From the NCBI RefSeq assembly GCF_029227915.1, contig NC_079882.1, positions 31,612,001 through 31,676,000 on the forward strand: a stretch of DNA of 64,000 nucleotides. The letters run 5' to 3'. Under the pieces are notes generated by a model, which saw nothing but the letters and a program-made list of their open reading frames with translations, did not search any database and was not told the DNA's origin. Positions 10,389 through 23,280 of the stretch are shown in pieces. Each line of letters begins with the position of its first letter. Within the stretch, counting starts at the first letter, position 1. The position numbers and the translations under genes were made by a program. The stretch is from Hydractinia symbiolongicarpus. Its lineage: Eukaryota; Cnidaria; Hydrozoa; Anthoathecata; Hydractiniidae.

Positions 10389-12010
10389 GCGTTTTAGTGG
10401 TGAAAAAATAATTTAAAAAATCGTTCGGGAAATAAGTTTACTCCCTGGGTACTTCCTTTGTATACTTTTGACTATACGGGCCAAGCCCGGGATTTACGGG
10501 AAATCGCGGGTTTTCGTTTGCCGGCGATTAAACTTCTTTTATTCAGCGTCTCATCAAAAATGAAAACATTTTTAAAAACTACAAGTCTCATGCGTTTTAG
10601 TGGTGAAAAAATAATTTAAAAAATCGTTCGGGAAATGAGATTACTCCCTGGGTACTTTCTTTGTATACTTTCGACTATACGGGCCAAGCCCCGGATTTAC
10701 GGGAAATCGCAGATTTTCGTTTGCCGGCGATTAAACCACTTTCATTAAGCGTCTCATCAAAAATGAAAACATTTTTGAAAACTTCAAGTCTTATGCGTTT
10801 TAGTGGTGAAAAAAAAATTTAAGAAATCGTTCGGGAAATGAGTTCACTCCCTTGGTACTTTCTTTGTATACATTCGACTACACGGGCCAAGCCCGAGATT
10901 TACTGGAAATGGCGGGTTTTCGTTTGCCGGCGATTAAACTCTTTTTATTCAGTGTCTCATCAAAAATGAAAACATTTTTGAAAACTACAAGTCTCATGGG
11001 CTTTAGTGGTGAAATAACAATTTAAAAAATCGTTCGGGAAATGAGTTTACACCATGGGTACTTTCTTTGTATACTTTTGACTATACGGGCCGAGTCCGGG
11101 ATTTACGGGAAATCGCAGGTTTTCGTTTTCCGGCGATTAAACTTCTTTTATTCAGCGTCTCATCAAAAATGAACACATTTTTGAAAACTACAAGTCTCAT
11201 GCGTTTTAGTGGTGAAAAAATAATTTAAAAAATCGCTCGGGAAATGAGTTTACTTCCTGGGTACTTTCTTTGTGTACTTTTGATTATACGGGCCGAGTCC
11301 GGGATTTACGGGAAATCGCAGGTTTTCGTTTGCCGGCGTTTAAACTTCTTTTATTCAGCGTCTTATCACAAATGAAAACATTATTGAAAACTACAAGTCT
11401 TATGCATTTTAGTGGTGAAAAAATAATTTAAAAAATCGTTCTGGAAATGAGTTTACTCCCTGGGTACTTTCTTTGTATACATTCGACTATACGGGCCAAG
11501 CCGGGGATTTACGGGAAATCGCAGATTTTCGTTTGCCGACGATTAAACCACTGTCATTAAGCGTCTCATCACAAATGAAAATATTTTTAAAAACTACAAG
11601 TCTCATGCGTTTTAGTGGTGAAAAAAAATTTAAAAAATCGTTCGGAAAATGAGTTTACTCCCTGGGTACTTTCTTTGTATACTTTTGACTTTACAGGCCG
11701 AGTCTGCGATTTACGGGAAATCGCAGGTTTTCGTTTGCCGGCGTTTAAACTTCTTTTATTCAGCGTCTCATCAAAAATGAAAACATTTTTGAAAACTACA
11801 AGTCTCATGCGTTTTAGTGGTGAGAAAAAATTTAAAAAATCCTTCGGGAAATGAGTTTACTCCCTGGGTACTTTCTTTGTATACTTTTGACTTTACAGGC
11901 CGAGTCTGGGATTTACGGTAAATCGCAGGTTTTCGTTTCCCGGCGTTTAAACTTCTTTTATTCAGCGTCTCATCAAAAATGAAAACAAGTTTGAAGACTA
12001 CAAGTCTCAT
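10389..12010 (+). repeat. Higher-order block 2 of the family C zone (1,622 bp, 8 monomers)
   Basis: This opens with the same diagnostic monomer as 8,161 and follows the same order, but it has only one C-type interval before the next opening monomer at 12,011, three monomers fewer than block 1. The run of GGTGAGAAAAAATTT monomers that is expanded in block 1 (about 9,590-10,200) is shorter here. Confidence 0.85.
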
Positions 12011-14848
12011 GCGTTTTAGTGGTGAAAAAATAATTTAAAAAATCGTTCGGGAAATAAGTTTACTCCCTGGGTACTTCCTTTGTATACTTTTGACTATACG
12101 GGCCAAGCCCGGGATTTACGGGAAATCGCGGGTTTTCGTTTGCCGGCGATTAAACTTCTTTTATTCAGCGTCTCATCAAAAATGAAAACATTTTTAAAAA
12201 CTACAAGTCTCATGCGTTTTAGTGGTGAAAAAATAATTTAAAAAATCGTTCGGGAAATGAGATTACTCCCTGGGTACTTTCTTTGTATACTTTCGACTAT
12301 ACGGGCCAAGCCCCGGATTTACGGGAAATCGCAGATTTTCGTTTGCCGGCGATTAAACCACTTTCATTAAGCGTCTCATCAAAAATGAAAACATTTTTGA
12401 AAACTTCAAGTCTTATGCGTTTTAGTGGTGAAAAAAAAATTTAAGAAATCGTTCGGGAAATGAGTTCACTCCCTTGGTACTTTCTTTGTATACATTCGAC
12501 TACACGGGCCAAGCCCGAGATTTACTGGAAATGGCGGGTTTTCGTTTGCCGGCGATTAAACTCTTTTTATTCAGTGTCTCATCAAAAATGAAAACATTTT
12601 TGAAAACTACAAGTCTCATGGGCTTTAGTGGTGAAATAACAATTTAAAAAATCGTTCGGGAAATGAGTTTACACCATGGGTACTTTCTTTGTATACTTTT
12701 GACTATACGGGCCGAGTCCGGGATTTACGGGAAATCGCAGGTTTTCGTTTTCCGGCGATTAAACTTCTTTTATTCAGCGTCTCATCAAAAATGAACACAT
12801 TTTTGAAAACTACAAGTCTCATGCGTTTTAGTGGTGAAAAAATAATTTAAAAAATCGCTCGGGAAATGAGTTTACTTCCTGGGTACTTTCTTTGTGTACT
12901 TTTGATTATACGGGCCGAGTCCGGGATTTACGGGAAATCGCAGGTTTTCGTTTGCCGGCGTTTAAACTTCTTTTATTCAGCGTCTTATCACAAATGAAAA
13001 CATTATTGAAAACTACAAGTCTTATGCATTTTAGTGGTGAAAAAATAATTTAAAAAATCGTTCTGGAAATGAGTTTACTCCCTGGGTACTTTCTTTGTAT
13101 ACATTCGACTATACGGGCCAAGCCGGGGATTTACGGGAAATCGCAGATTTTCGTTTGCCGACGATTAAACCACTGTCATTAAGCGTCTCATCAAAAATGA
13201 AAATATTTTTAAAAACTACAAGTCTCATGCGTTTTAGTGGTGAAAAAATAATTTAAAAAATCGTTCGGGAAATGAGATTACTCCCTGGGTACTTTCTTTG
13301 TATACTTTCGACTATACGGGCCAAGCCCCGGATTTACGGGAAATCGCAGATTTTCGTTTGCCGGCGATTAAACCACTTTCATTAAGCGTCTCATCAAAAA
13401 TGAAAACATTTTTGAAAACTTCAAGTCTTATGCGTTTTAGTGGTGAAAAAAAAATTTAAGAAATCGTTCGGGAAATGAGTTCACTCCCTTGGTACTTTCT
13501 TTGTATACATTCGACTACACGGGCCAAGCCCGAGATTTACTGGAAATGGCGGGTTTTCGTTTGCCGGCGATTAAACTCTTTTTATTCAGTGTCTCATCAA
13601 AAATGAAAACATTTTTAAAAACTACAAGTCTCATGGGCTTTAGTGGTGAAATAACAATTTAAAAAATCGTTCGGGAAATGAGTTTACACCATGGGTACTT
13701 TCTTTGTATACTTTTGACTATACGGGCCGAGTCCGGGATTTACGGGAAATCGCAGGTTTTCGTTTTCCGGCGATTAAACTTCTTTTATTCAGCGTCTCAT
13801 CAAAAATGAACACATTTTTGAAAACTACAAGTCTCATGCGTTTTAGTGGTGAAAAAATAATTTAAAAAATCGCTCGGGAAATGAGTTTACTTCCTGGGTA
13901 CTTTCTTTGTGTACTTTTGATTATACGGGCCGAGTCCGGGATTTACGGGAAATCGCAGGTTTTCGTTTGCCGGCGTTTAAACTTCTTTTATTCAGCGTCT
14001 TATCACAAATAAAACATTATTGAAAACTACAAGTCTTATGCATTTTAGTGGTGAAAAAATAATTTAAAAAATCGTTCTGGAAATGAGTTTACTCCCTGGG
14101 TACTTTCTTTGTATACATTCGACTATACGGGCCAAGCCGGGGATTTACGGGAAATCGCAGATTTTCGTTTGCCGACGATTAAACCACTGTCATTAAGCGT
14201 CTCATCACAAATGAAAATATTTTTAAAAACTACAAGTCTCATGCGTTTTAGTGGTGAAAAAAAATTTAAAAAATCGTTCGGAAAATGAGTTTACTCCCTG
14301 GGTACTTTCTTTGTATACTTTTGACTTTACAGGCCGAGTCTGCGATTTACGGGAAATCGCAGGTTTTCGTTTGCCGGCGTTTAAACTTCTTTTATTCAGC
14401 GTCTCATCAAAAATGAAAACAAGTTTGAAGACTACAAGTCTCATGCGTTTTAGTGGTGAGAAAAAATTTAAAAAATCGTTCGGGAAATGAGTTTACTCCC
14501 TGGGTACTTTCTTTGTATACTTTTGACTTTACAGGCCGAGTCTGCGATTTACGGGAAATCGCAGGTTTTCGTTTGCCGGCGTTTAAACTTCTTTTATTCA
14601 GCGTCTCATCAAAAATGAAAACATTTTTGAAAACTACAAGTCTCATGCGTTTTAGTGGTGAGAAAAAATTTAAAAAATCCTTCGGGAAATGAGTTTACTC
14701 CCTGGGTACTTTCTTTGTATACTTTTGACTATACGGGCTGAGTCCGGGATTTACGGGAAATGGCGGGTTTTCGTTTGCCGGCGATTAAACTTCTTTTATT
14801 CAGCGTCTCATCAAAAATGAAAACAAGTTTGAAGACTACAAGTCTCAT
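12011..14848 (+). repeat. Higher-order block 3 of the family C zone (2,838 bp, 14 monomers)
   Basis: This has the same opening and order as blocks 1 and 2, but with an internal 5-monomer tandem duplication of 1,015 bp, about 12,190-13,204 and 13,205-14,218. CGGGAAATGAGATTAC lies at 12,251 and 13,266. The second internal copy carries a 1-bp deletion at about 14,010 (CACAAATAAAACATT instead of CACAAATGAAAACATT), which marks a change after the duplication. Confidence 0.85.
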
Positions 14849-15680
14849 GCGTTTTAGTGGTGAAAAAATAATTTAAAAAATCGTTCGGGAAATAAGTTTA
14901 CTCCCTGGGTACTTCCTTTGTATACTTTTGACTATACGGGCCAAGCCCGGGATTTACGGGAAATCGCGGGTTTTCGTTTGCCGGCGATTAAACTTCTTTT
15001 ATTCAGCGTCTCATCAAAAATGAAAACATTTTTAAAAACTACAAGTCTCATGCGTTTTAGTGGTGAAAAAATAATTTAAAAAATCGTTCGGGAAATGAGA
15101 TTACTCCCTGGGTACTTTCTTTGTATACTTTCGACTATACGGGCCAAGCCCGGGATTTACGGGAAATCGCAGATTTTCGTTTGCCGGCGATTAAACCACT
15201 TTCATTAAGCGTCTCATCAAAAATGAAAACATTTTTGAAAACTTCAAGTCTCATGCGTTTTAGTGGTGAAAAAAAAATTTAAGAAATCGTTCGGGAAATG
15301 AGTTTACTCCCTTGGTACTTTCTTTGTATACATTCGACTACACGGGCCAAGCCCGAGATTTACTGGAAATGGCGGGTTTTCGTTTGCCGGCGATTAAACT
15401 CTTTTTATTCAGTGTCTCATCAAAAATGAAAACATTTTTGAAAACTACAAGTCTCATGGGCTTTAGTGGTGAAATAACAATTTAAAAAATCGTTCGGGAA
15501 ATAAGTTTACTCCCTTGGTACTTTCTTTGTATACATTCGACTACACGTGCCAAACCTGAGATTTACTGGAAATGGCGGGTTTTCGTTTGCCGGCGATTAA
15601 ACTCTTTTTATTCAGTGTCTCATCAAAAATGAAAACATTTTTGAAAACTACAAGTCTTATGGGCTTTAGTGGTGAAATAA
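14849..15680 (+). repeat. Higher-order block 4, truncated, and transition
   Basis: The diagnostic opening monomer recurs at 14,849 and the order of blocks 1-3 is followed for about three monomers, to the F-type ATGGGCTTTAG monomer. That F monomer is then repeated (about 15,455 and 15,658) with private variants such as CTACACGTGCCAAACC. After this the 4-monomer repeat of the next domain takes over. Confidence 0.75.
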
Positions 15681-18050
15681 CAATTTAAAAAATCGTTCGG
15701 GAAATGAGTTTACACCATGAGTACTTCCTTTGTATACTTTTGACTATACGGGCCGAGTCCGGGATTTACGGGAAATCGCAGGTTTTCGTTTTCCGGCGAT
15801 TAAACTTCTTTTATTCAGCGTCTCATCAAAAATGAACACATTTTTGAAAACTACAAGTCTCATGCGTTTTAGTGGTGAAAAAATAATTTAAAAAATTGCT
15901 CGGGAAATGAGTTTACTCCCTGGGTACTTTGTTTGTGTACTTTTGATTATACGGGCCGAGTCCGGGATTTACGGGAAATTGCAGGTTTTCGTTTGCCGGC
16001 GTTTAAACTTCTTTTATTCAGCGTCTTATCACAAATGAAAACATTATTGAAAACTACAATTGTCATGCGTTTTAGTGGTGGAAAAACAATATAAAAAATC
16101 GTTCGGGAAATGAGTTTACTCACAGGGTACTTTCTTTGTATACATTCGACTATACGGGCCAAGCCCGGGATTTACGGGAAATCGCGGGTTTTCGTTTGCC
16201 GGCGATTAAACCTCGTTCATTAAGCGTCTCATCAAAAATGAAAACATTTTTGAAAACTACAAGTCTCATGCGTTTTAGTGGTGAAAAAATAATTTAAAAA
16301 ATCGTTCGGACAATGAGTTTACTCCCTGGGTACTTTCTTTGTATACTTTTGACTATACGGGCCGAGTCCGGGATTTACGGGATATCGCGGGTTTTCGTTT
16401 GCCGGCGATTAAACTTCTTTTATTCAGCGTCTCATCAAAAATGAAAACATTTTTGAAAACTACAAGTCTCATGGGCTTTACTGGTGAAATAACAATTTAA
16501 AAAATCGTTCGGGAAATGAGTTTACACCATGGGTACTTTCTTTGTATACTTTTGACTATACGGGCCGAGTCCGGGATTTACGGGAAATCGCAGGTTTTCG
16601 TTTTCCGGCGATTAAACTTCTTTTATTCAGCGTCTCATAAAAAATGAACACATTTTTGACAACTACAAGTCTCATGCGTTTTAGTGGTGAAAAAATAATT
16701 TAAAAAATCGCTCGGGAAATGAGTTTACTCCCTGGGTACTTTCTTTGTGTACTTTTGATTATACGGGCCGAGTCCGGGATTTACGGGAAATCGCAGGTTT
16801 TCGTTTGCCGGCGTTTAAACTTCTTTTATTCAGCGTCTTATCACAAATGAAAACATTATTGAAAACTACAATTGTCATGCGTTTTAGTGGTGGAAAAACA
16901 ATATAAAAAATCGTTCGGGAAATGAGTTTACTCACAGGGTACTTTCTTTGTATACATTCGACTATACGGGCCAAGCCCGGGATTTACGGGAAATCGCGGG
17001 TTTTCGTTTGCCGGCGATTAAACCTCGTTCATTAAGCGTCTCATCAAAAATGAAAACATTTTTGAAAACTACAAGTCTCATGCGTTTTAGTGGTGAAAAA
17101 ATAATTTAAAAAATCGTTCGGACAATGAGTTTACTCCCTGGGTACTTTCTTTGTATACTTTTGACTATACGGGCCGAGTCCGGGATTTACGGGATATCGC
17201 GGGTTTTCGTTTGCCGGCGATTAAACTTCTTTTATTCAGCGTCTCATCAAAAATGAAAACATTTTTGAAAACTACAAGTCTCATGGGCTTTACTGGTGAA
17301 ATAACAATTTAAAAAATCGTTCGGGAAATGAGTTTACACCATGGGTACATTCTTTGTATACTTTTGACTATACGGGCCGAGTCCGGGATTTACGGGAAAT
17401 CGCAGGTTTTCGTTTTCCGGCGATTAAACTTCTTTTATTCAGCGTCTCATAAAAAATGAACACATTTTTGACAACTACAAGTCTCATGCGTTTTAGTGGT
17501 GAAAAAATAATTTAAAAAATCGCTCGGGAAATGAGTTTACTCCCTGGGTACTTTCTTTGTGTACTTTTGATTATACGGGCCGAGTCCGGGATTTACGGGA
17601 AATCGCAGGTTTTCGTTTGCCGGCGTTTAAACTTCTTTTATTCAGCGTCCCATCAAAAATGAAAACATTTTTGAAAACTACAATTCTCATGCGTTTTAGT
17701 GGTGAAAAAACAATATAAAAAATCGTTCGGGAAATGAGTTTACTCACAGGGTACTTTCTTTGTATACATTCGACTATACGGGCCAAGCCCGGGATTTGCG
17801 GGAAATCGCGGGTTTTCGTTTGCCGGCGATTAAACCTCTTTCATTAAGCGTCTCATCAAAAATGAAAACATTTTTGAAAACTACAAGTCTCATGCGTTTT
17901 AGTGGTGAAAAAATAATTTAAAAAATCGTTCGGACAATGAGTTTACTCCCTGGGTACTTTCTTTGTATACTTTTGACTATACGGGCCGAGTCCGGGATTT
18001 ACGGGAAATCGCGGGTTTTCGTTTGCCGGCGATTAAACTTCTTTTATTCA
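15681..18050 (+). repeat. Regular 4-monomer (812-bp) higher-order repeat, about three copies
   Basis: Starts at 15,681, 16,493 and 17,305 are each 812 bp apart. The order is an E monomer (ACACCATG, TTTTCCGGCG, GAACACATTTTTG), a monomer with GTGTACTTTTGATT and GGCGTTTAAAC, an A monomer with CAATATAAAA and CTCACAGGG, and a B monomer with GGACAATGAG. In copies 1 and 2 this last monomer has GGGATATCGCGGG and is followed by F-type GGGCTTTACTGG. Copy 3 differs in its second half (CCCATCAAAAATG, GATTTGCGGG) and has no GATATC. Confidence 0.88.
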
Positions 18051-21000
18051 GCGTCCCATCAAAAATGAAAACATTTTTAAAAACTACAAGTCTCATGCAC
18101 TTTAGTGGTGAAAAAATAATATAAAAAATCGTTCGGGAAATGAGTTTACTCCCTGTGTACTTTCTTTGTATACTTTTGACTATGCGGGCCGAGTCCGGGA
18201 TTTACGGGAAGTCGCAGGTTTTCGTTTGCCGGCGATTAAACTTCTTTTATTCAGCGTCTTATCAAAAATAAAAACATTTTTAAAAACTACAAGTCTCATG
18301 GGCTTTAGTGGTGAAATAATAATTTAAAAAATCGTTCGGGCAATGAGTTTACACCATGGGTACTTTCTTTGTATACTTTTGACTATACGGGCCGAGTCCG
18401 GGATTTACGGTAATCGCAGGTTTTCGTTTTCCGGCGATTAAACTTCTTTTATTCAGCGTCTCAACAAAAATGAACACATTTTTGAAAACTACAAGTGTCA
18501 TGCGTTTTGGTGGTGAAGAAATAATTTAAAAAATCGCTCGGGAAATGAGTTTACTCCCTGGGTACTTTCTTTGTATACTTTTGATAATACGGGCCGAGTC
18601 TGGGATTTACGGGAAATCGCAGGTTTTCGTTTGCCGGCGTTTAAACTTCTTTTATTCAGCGTCTTATCACAAATGAAAACATTTTTGAAAACTACAAGTC
18701 TCATGGGCTTTACTGGTGAAATAACAATTTAAAAAATCGTTCGGGAAATGAGTTTACACCATGGGTACTTTCTTTGTATACTTTTGACTATACGGGCCGA
18801 GTCCGGGATTTACGGGAAATCGCAGGTTTTCGTTTTCCGGCGATTAAACTTCTTTTATTCAGCGTCTCATAAAAAATGAACACATTTTTGACAACTACAA
18901 GTCTCATGCGTTTTAGTGGTGAAAAAATAATTTAAAAAATCGCTCGGGAAATGAGTTTACTCCCTGGGTACTTTCTTTGTGTACTTTTGATTATACGGGC
19001 CGAGTCCGGGATTTACGGGAAATCGCAGGTTTTCGTTTGCCGGCGTTTAAACTTCTTTTATTCAGCGTCTTATCACAAATGAAAACATTATTGAAAACTA
19101 CATTTGTCATGCGTTTTAGTGGTGGAAAAACAATATAAAAAATCGTTCGGGAAATGAGTTTACTCACAGGGTACTTTCTTTGTATACATTCGACTATACG
19201 GGCCAAGCCCGGGATTTACGGGAAATCGCGGGTTTTCGTTTGCCGGCGATTAAACCTCGTTCATTAAGCGTCTCATCAAAAATGAAAACATTTTTGAAAA
19301 CTACAAGTTTCATGCGTTTTAGTGGTGAAAAAATAATTTAAAAAATCGTTCGGACAATGAGTTTACTCCCTGGGTACTTTCTTTGTATACTTTTGACTAT
19401 ACGGGCCGAGTCCAGGATTTACGGGATATCGCGGGTTTTCGTTTGCCGGCGATTAAACTTCTTTTATTCAGCGTCTCATCAAAAATGAAAACATTTTTGA
19501 AAACTACAAGTCTCATGGGCTTTACTGGTGAAATAACAATTTAAAAAATCGTTCGGGAAATGAGTTTACACCATGGGTACTTTCTTTGTATACTTTTGAC
19601 TATGCGGGCCGAGTCCGGGATTTACGGGAAGTCGCAGGTTTTCGTTTGCCGGCGATTAAACTTCTTTTATTCAGCGTCTTATCAAAAATAAAAACATTTT
19701 TAAAAACTACAAGTCTCATGGGCTTTAGTGGTGAAATAATAATTTAAAAAATCGTTCGGGCAATAAATTTACACCATGGGTACTTTCTTTGTATACTTTT
19801 GACTATACGGGCCGAGTCCGGGATTTACGGTAATCGCAGGTTTTCGTTTTCCGGCGATTAAACTTCTTTTATTCAGCGTCTCATCAAAAATGAACACATT
19901 TTTGAAAACTACAAGTCTCATGCGTTTTGGTGGTGAAGAAATAATTTAAAAAATCGCTCGGGAAATGAGTTTACTCCCTGGGTACTTTCTTTGTATACTT
20001 TTGATAATACGGGCCGAGTCTGGGATTTACGGGAAATCGCAGGTTTTCGTTTGCCGGCGTTTAAACTTCTTTTATTCAGCGTCTTATCACAAATGAAAAC
20101 ATTATTGAAAACTACAAGTCTTATGCGTTTTGGTGGTGAAAAAATAATTTAAAAAATCGTTCTGGAAATGAGTTTACTCCCTGGGTACTTTCTTTGTATA
20201 CTTTTGACTATACGGGCCGAGTCCGGGATTTACGGGATATCGCGGGTTTTCGTTTGCCGGCGATTAAACTTCTTTTATTCAGCGTCTCATCAAAAATGAA
20301 AACATTTTTGAAAACTACAAGTCTCATGGGCTTTACTGGTGAAATAACAATTTAAAAAATCGTTCGGGAAATGAGTTTACACCATGGGTACTTTCTTTGT
20401 ATACTTTTGACTATACGGGCCGAGTCCGGGATTTACGGGAAATCGCAGGTTTTCGTTTTCCGGCGATTAAACTTCTTTTATTCAGCGTCTCATAAAAAAT
20501 GAACACATTTTTGACAACTACAAGTCTCATGCGTTTTAGTGGTGAAAAAATAATTTAAAAAATCGCTCGGGAAATGAGTTTACTCCCTGGGTACTTTCTT
20601 TGTGTACTTTTGATTATACGGGCCGAGTCCGGGATTTACGGGAAATCGTAGGTTTTCGTTTGCCGGCGTTTAAACTTCTTTTATTCAGCGTCTTATCACA
20701 AATGAAAACATTATTGAAAACTACATTTGTCATGCGTTTTAGTGGTGGAAAAACAATATAAAAAATCGTTCGGGAAATGAGTTTACTCACAGGGTACTTT
20801 CTTTGTATACATTCGACTATACGGGCCAAGCCCGGGATTTACGGGAAATCGCGGGTTTTCGTTTGCCGGCGATTAAACCTCGTTCATTAAGCGTCTCATC
20901 AAAAATGAAAACATTTTTGAAAACTACAAGTTTCATGCGTTTTAGTGGTGAAAAAATAATTTAAAAAATCGTTCGGACAATGAGTTTACTCCCTGGGTAC

Positions 21001-23280
21001 TTTCTTTGTATACTTTTGACTATACGGGCCGAGTCCAGGATTTACGGGATATCGCGGGTTTTCGTTTGCCGGCGATTAAACTTCTTTTATTCAGCGTCTC
21101 ATCAAAAATGAAAACATTTTTGAAAACTACAAGTCTCATGGGCTTTACTGGTGAAATAACAATTTAAAAAATCGTTCGGGAAATGAGTTTACACCATGGG
21201 TACTTTCTTTGTATACTTTTGACTATACGGGCCGAGTCCGGGATTTACGGGAAATCGCAGGTTTTCGTTTTCCGGCGATTAAACTTCTTTTATTCAGCGT
21301 CTCATCAAAAATGAACACATTTTTGACAACTACAAGTCTCATGCGTTTTAGTGGTGAAAAAATAATTTAAAAAATCGCTCGGGAAATGAGTTTACCCCCT
21401 GGGTACTTTCTTTGTGTACTTTTGATTATACGGGCCGAGTCCGGGATTTACGGGAAATCGCAGGTTTTCGTTTGCCGGCGTTTAAACTTCTTTTATTCAG
21501 CGTCCCATCAAAAATGAAAACATTTTTGAAAACTACAATTCTCATGCGTTTTAGTGGTGAAAAAACAATATAAAAAATCGTTCGGGAAATGAGTTTACTC
21601 ACAGGGTACTTTCTTTGTATACATTCGACTATACGGGCCAAGCCCGGGATTTGCGGGAAATCGCGGGTTTTCGTTTGCCGGCGATTAAACCTCTTTCATT
21701 AAGCGTCTCATCAAAAATGAAAACATTTTTGAAAACTACAAGTCTCATGCGTTTTAGTGGTGAAAAAATAATTTAAAAAATCGTTCGGACAATGAGTTTA
21801 CTCCCTGGGTACTTTCTTTGTATACTTTTGACTATACGGGCCGAGTCCGGGATTTACGGGAAATCGCGGGTTTTCGTTTGCCGGCGATTAAACTTCTTTT
21901 ATTCAGCGTCCCATCAAAAATGAAAACATTTTTAAAAACTACAAGTCTCATGCACTTTAGTGGTGAAAAAATAATTTAAAAAATCGTTCGGGAAATGAGT
22001 TTACTCCCTGTGTACTTTCTTTGTATACTTTTGACTATGCGGGCCGAGTCCGGGATTTACGGGAAGTCGCAGGTTTTCGTTTGCCGGCGATTAAACTTCT
22101 TTTATTCAGCGTCTTATCAAAAATAAAAACATTTTTAAAAACTACAAGTCTCATGGGCTTTAGTGGTGAAATAATAATTTAAAAAATCGTTCGGGCAATG
22201 AGTTTACACCATGGGTACTTTCTTTGTATACTTTTGACTATACGGGCCGAGTCCGGGATTTACGGTAATCGCAGGTTTTCGTTTTCCGGCGATTAAACTT
22301 CTTTTATTCAGCGTCTCATCAAAAATGAACACATTTTTGAAAACTACAAGTCTCATGCGTTTTGGTGGTGAAGAAATAATTTAAAAAATCGCTCGGGAAA
22401 TGAGTTTACTCCCTGGGTACTTTCTTTGTATACTTTTGATAATACGGGCCGAGTCTGGGATTTACGGGAAATCGCAGGTTTTCGTTTGCCGGCGTTTAAA
22501 CTTCTTTTATTCAGCGTCTTATCACAAATGAAAACATTATTGAAAACTACAAGTCTTATGCGTTTTGGTGGTGAAAAAATAATTTAAAAAATCGTTCTGG
22601 AAATGAGTTTACTCTCTGGGTACTTTCTTTGTATACATTCGACTACACGGGCCAAGCCCAGGATTTAGGGGAAATCGCTGGGTTTCGATTGCCGTCGATT
22701 AAACCTCTTTCATTAAGCGTCTCATCAAAAATGAAAACATTTTTGAAAACTACAAGTCTCATGCGTTTTAGTGGTGAAACAATAATTTAAAAAATCGTTC
22801 GGAAAATGAGTTTACTCCCTGGGTACTTTCTTTGTAAACTTTTGACTATACGGGCCGAGTGCGGGATTTACGGGAAATCGCGGGTTTTCGTTTGCCGGCA
22901 ATTAAACTTCTTTTATTCAGCGTCCCATCAAAAATGAAAACATTTTTGAAAACTAAAATTCTCATGCGTTTTAGTGGTGAAAAAATAATATAAAAAATCG
23001 TTCGGGAAATGAGTTTACTCACAGGGTACTTTCTTTGTATACATTCGACTATACGGGCCATGCCCGGGATTTACGGGAAATCGCGGGTTTTCGTTTGCCG
23101 GCGATTAAACCTCTTTCATTCAGCGTCCCATCAAAAATGAAAACATTTTTGAAAACTACAAGTCTCATGCGTTTTAGTGGTAAAAAGATAATTTAAAAAA
23201 TCGTTTTGGAAATGAGTTTACTCACAGGGTACTTTCTTTGTATACATTCGACTATACGGGCCAAGCCCGGGATTTACGGG
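17640..23280 (+). repeat. Large block, copy 1 of the 5.9/7.9-kb duplication
   Basis: About 28 monomers that recur downstream. Up to about 18,660 the partner lies 5,681 bp away; from about 18,680 to 22,436 it lies 5,884 bp away; from 22,437 to about 23,278 it lies 7,913 bp away. The first step is one monomer, present at about 24,361 but missing here. The second step equals the 2,029-bp duplication inside copy 2. A marker is the rare GGGCAATAAATTTAC at 19,758 and 25,642. Confidence 0.82.
17848..18050 (+). repeat. Representative 203-bp monomer
   Basis: This copy is exactly 203 bp from one GCGTCTCATC or GCGTCCCATC start to the next and is close to my by-eye consensus; the clearest difference is GGACAATGAG instead of GGGAAATGAG. 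In monomer coordinates it holds an inverted repeat (7-28), an A-rich tract (61-78), CCCTGGG (101-107), the palindrome GTATAC (118-123), CGGG motifs at 135, 146, 155 and 165, and GCCGGC (178-183). The length is close to one nucleosome plus linker, so one nucleosome per monomer is plausible. That is inference from length only. Confidence 0.9.
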
